Assembly: GCA_964605095.1 (NCBI GenBank)
Contig: CAZSBS010000015.1
Coordinates: 1-31,046, forward strand
Direction: 5' to 3'
Source: JAUWQU01 sp964605095
Lineage (GTDB): Bacteria; Planctomycetota; Phycisphaerae; SM23-33
Length of the DNA: 31,046 nt
A model generated the notes under the pieces. The model had not been told where the DNA came from and ran no database searches. It worked only from the letters and a program-made list of their open reading frames with translations. The stretch's first letter is position 1, and every line of letters starts with the position of its first letter. The translations under genes were made by a program, and so were the position numbers. This document shows positions 30,786-31,046 of this stretch, piece after piece.

Positions 30786-30848
30786 GCGCCCTGAGCCCGG
30801 CGGCGAACGCCTGGTGGCCTGTTTCCCCGAAATCTCCGTTTGCGGTGC

Positions 30849-30963
30849 CATGCTTGGGCCGCTGTTTGCGGAAGCATGTTCCGACGAGTGCGGGTGGTGT
30901 TCTGGAATCCGCTTCCAATGGAGCACCGGGAACATGCTTCCCCGAAAAGCATGGGGAAGCATG
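30849..30963. repeat. Pair of CATGCTT/AAGCATG hairpins near the right edge
   Basis: CATGCTT (30849-30855) pairs with AAGCATG (30872-30878), with an inner CCGC/GCGG stem. CATGCTTCCCC (30933-30943) pairs with GGGGAAGCATG (30953-30963), a perfect 11-bp stem with a 9-base loop. Both share the same outer stem, so they look like two members of a dispersed REP-like family. Apart from these, 30786-31046 holds no gene I can support. Confidence 0.55.
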
Positions 30964-31046
30964 GCACCCATTTCCAAGCCTGAAGTCTGAGGGGCGTGTT
31001 GCCCAATTACCGCCCAGCCCTCTGCGAACCTGAGCGGCTGGACATC

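Overview
The window is a GC-rich chromosomal segment from what looks like a planctomycete, most likely a Phycisphaerae-type lineage. The evidence is a set of families typical of that phylum: a DUF1080 secreted protein, a DUF1549/DUF1553 plus DUF1501 pair, and a PPC-domain partner. They lie next to a Gram-negative lipid A gene (lpxA) and a flagellar gene cluster. The scaffold is a draft: three runs of exactly 100 N (8288-8387, 10493-10592, 12562-12661) are placeholder gaps, each in or beside repetitive sequence.

Left part (1-14006): a minus-strand DUF1080 protein; a 199-bp MITE-like element with perfect 20-bp terminal inverted repeats; a minus-strand VOC protein; lpxA; two tandemly duplicated small secreted proteins, each with a terminator hairpin; a DUF1549/DUF1553 - DUF1501 - PPC-domain gene set for secreted proteins; then on the minus strand a HAD-family protein without its nucleophile Asp, a homocysteine S-methyltransferase-like enzyme and a TPR lipoprotein.

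Central and right part (14609-29353): a short MerR-type regulator, then a compact, mostly overlapping run of flagellar genes in the order fliF-fliG (one fused gene), fliH, fliI, fliJ, a fliN-like SpoA gene, fliO, fliP, fliQ, fliR, flhB, flhA, flhF, flhG, and finally the flagellar sigma factor fliA. Together these encode the MS-ring/rotor, the export gate and ATPase, the pole/number-control GTPase and ATPase pair, and the late-gene sigma factor. Rod, hook, filament, stator, fliM and fliE genes are not in the window. An AAA+/DUF4143 ATPase and repeat-rich non-coding DNA follow to the right edge.

Two points stand out. The MS-ring protein FliF and the rotor protein FliG are one 694-residue polypeptide, and the fusion removes the FliF C-terminal tail and FliG N-terminal domain that normally hold the two together. 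The export-gate protein FlhB stops just before its cytoplasmic autocleavage (NPTH) domain, so the usual substrate-specificity switch is missing at this locus. Intergenic spaces, and some gene 3' ends, also carry short-period repeat arrays (9-nt and 7-nt units), GC palindromes and A/T-rich inverted repeats that appear to have spread within the flagellar operon.
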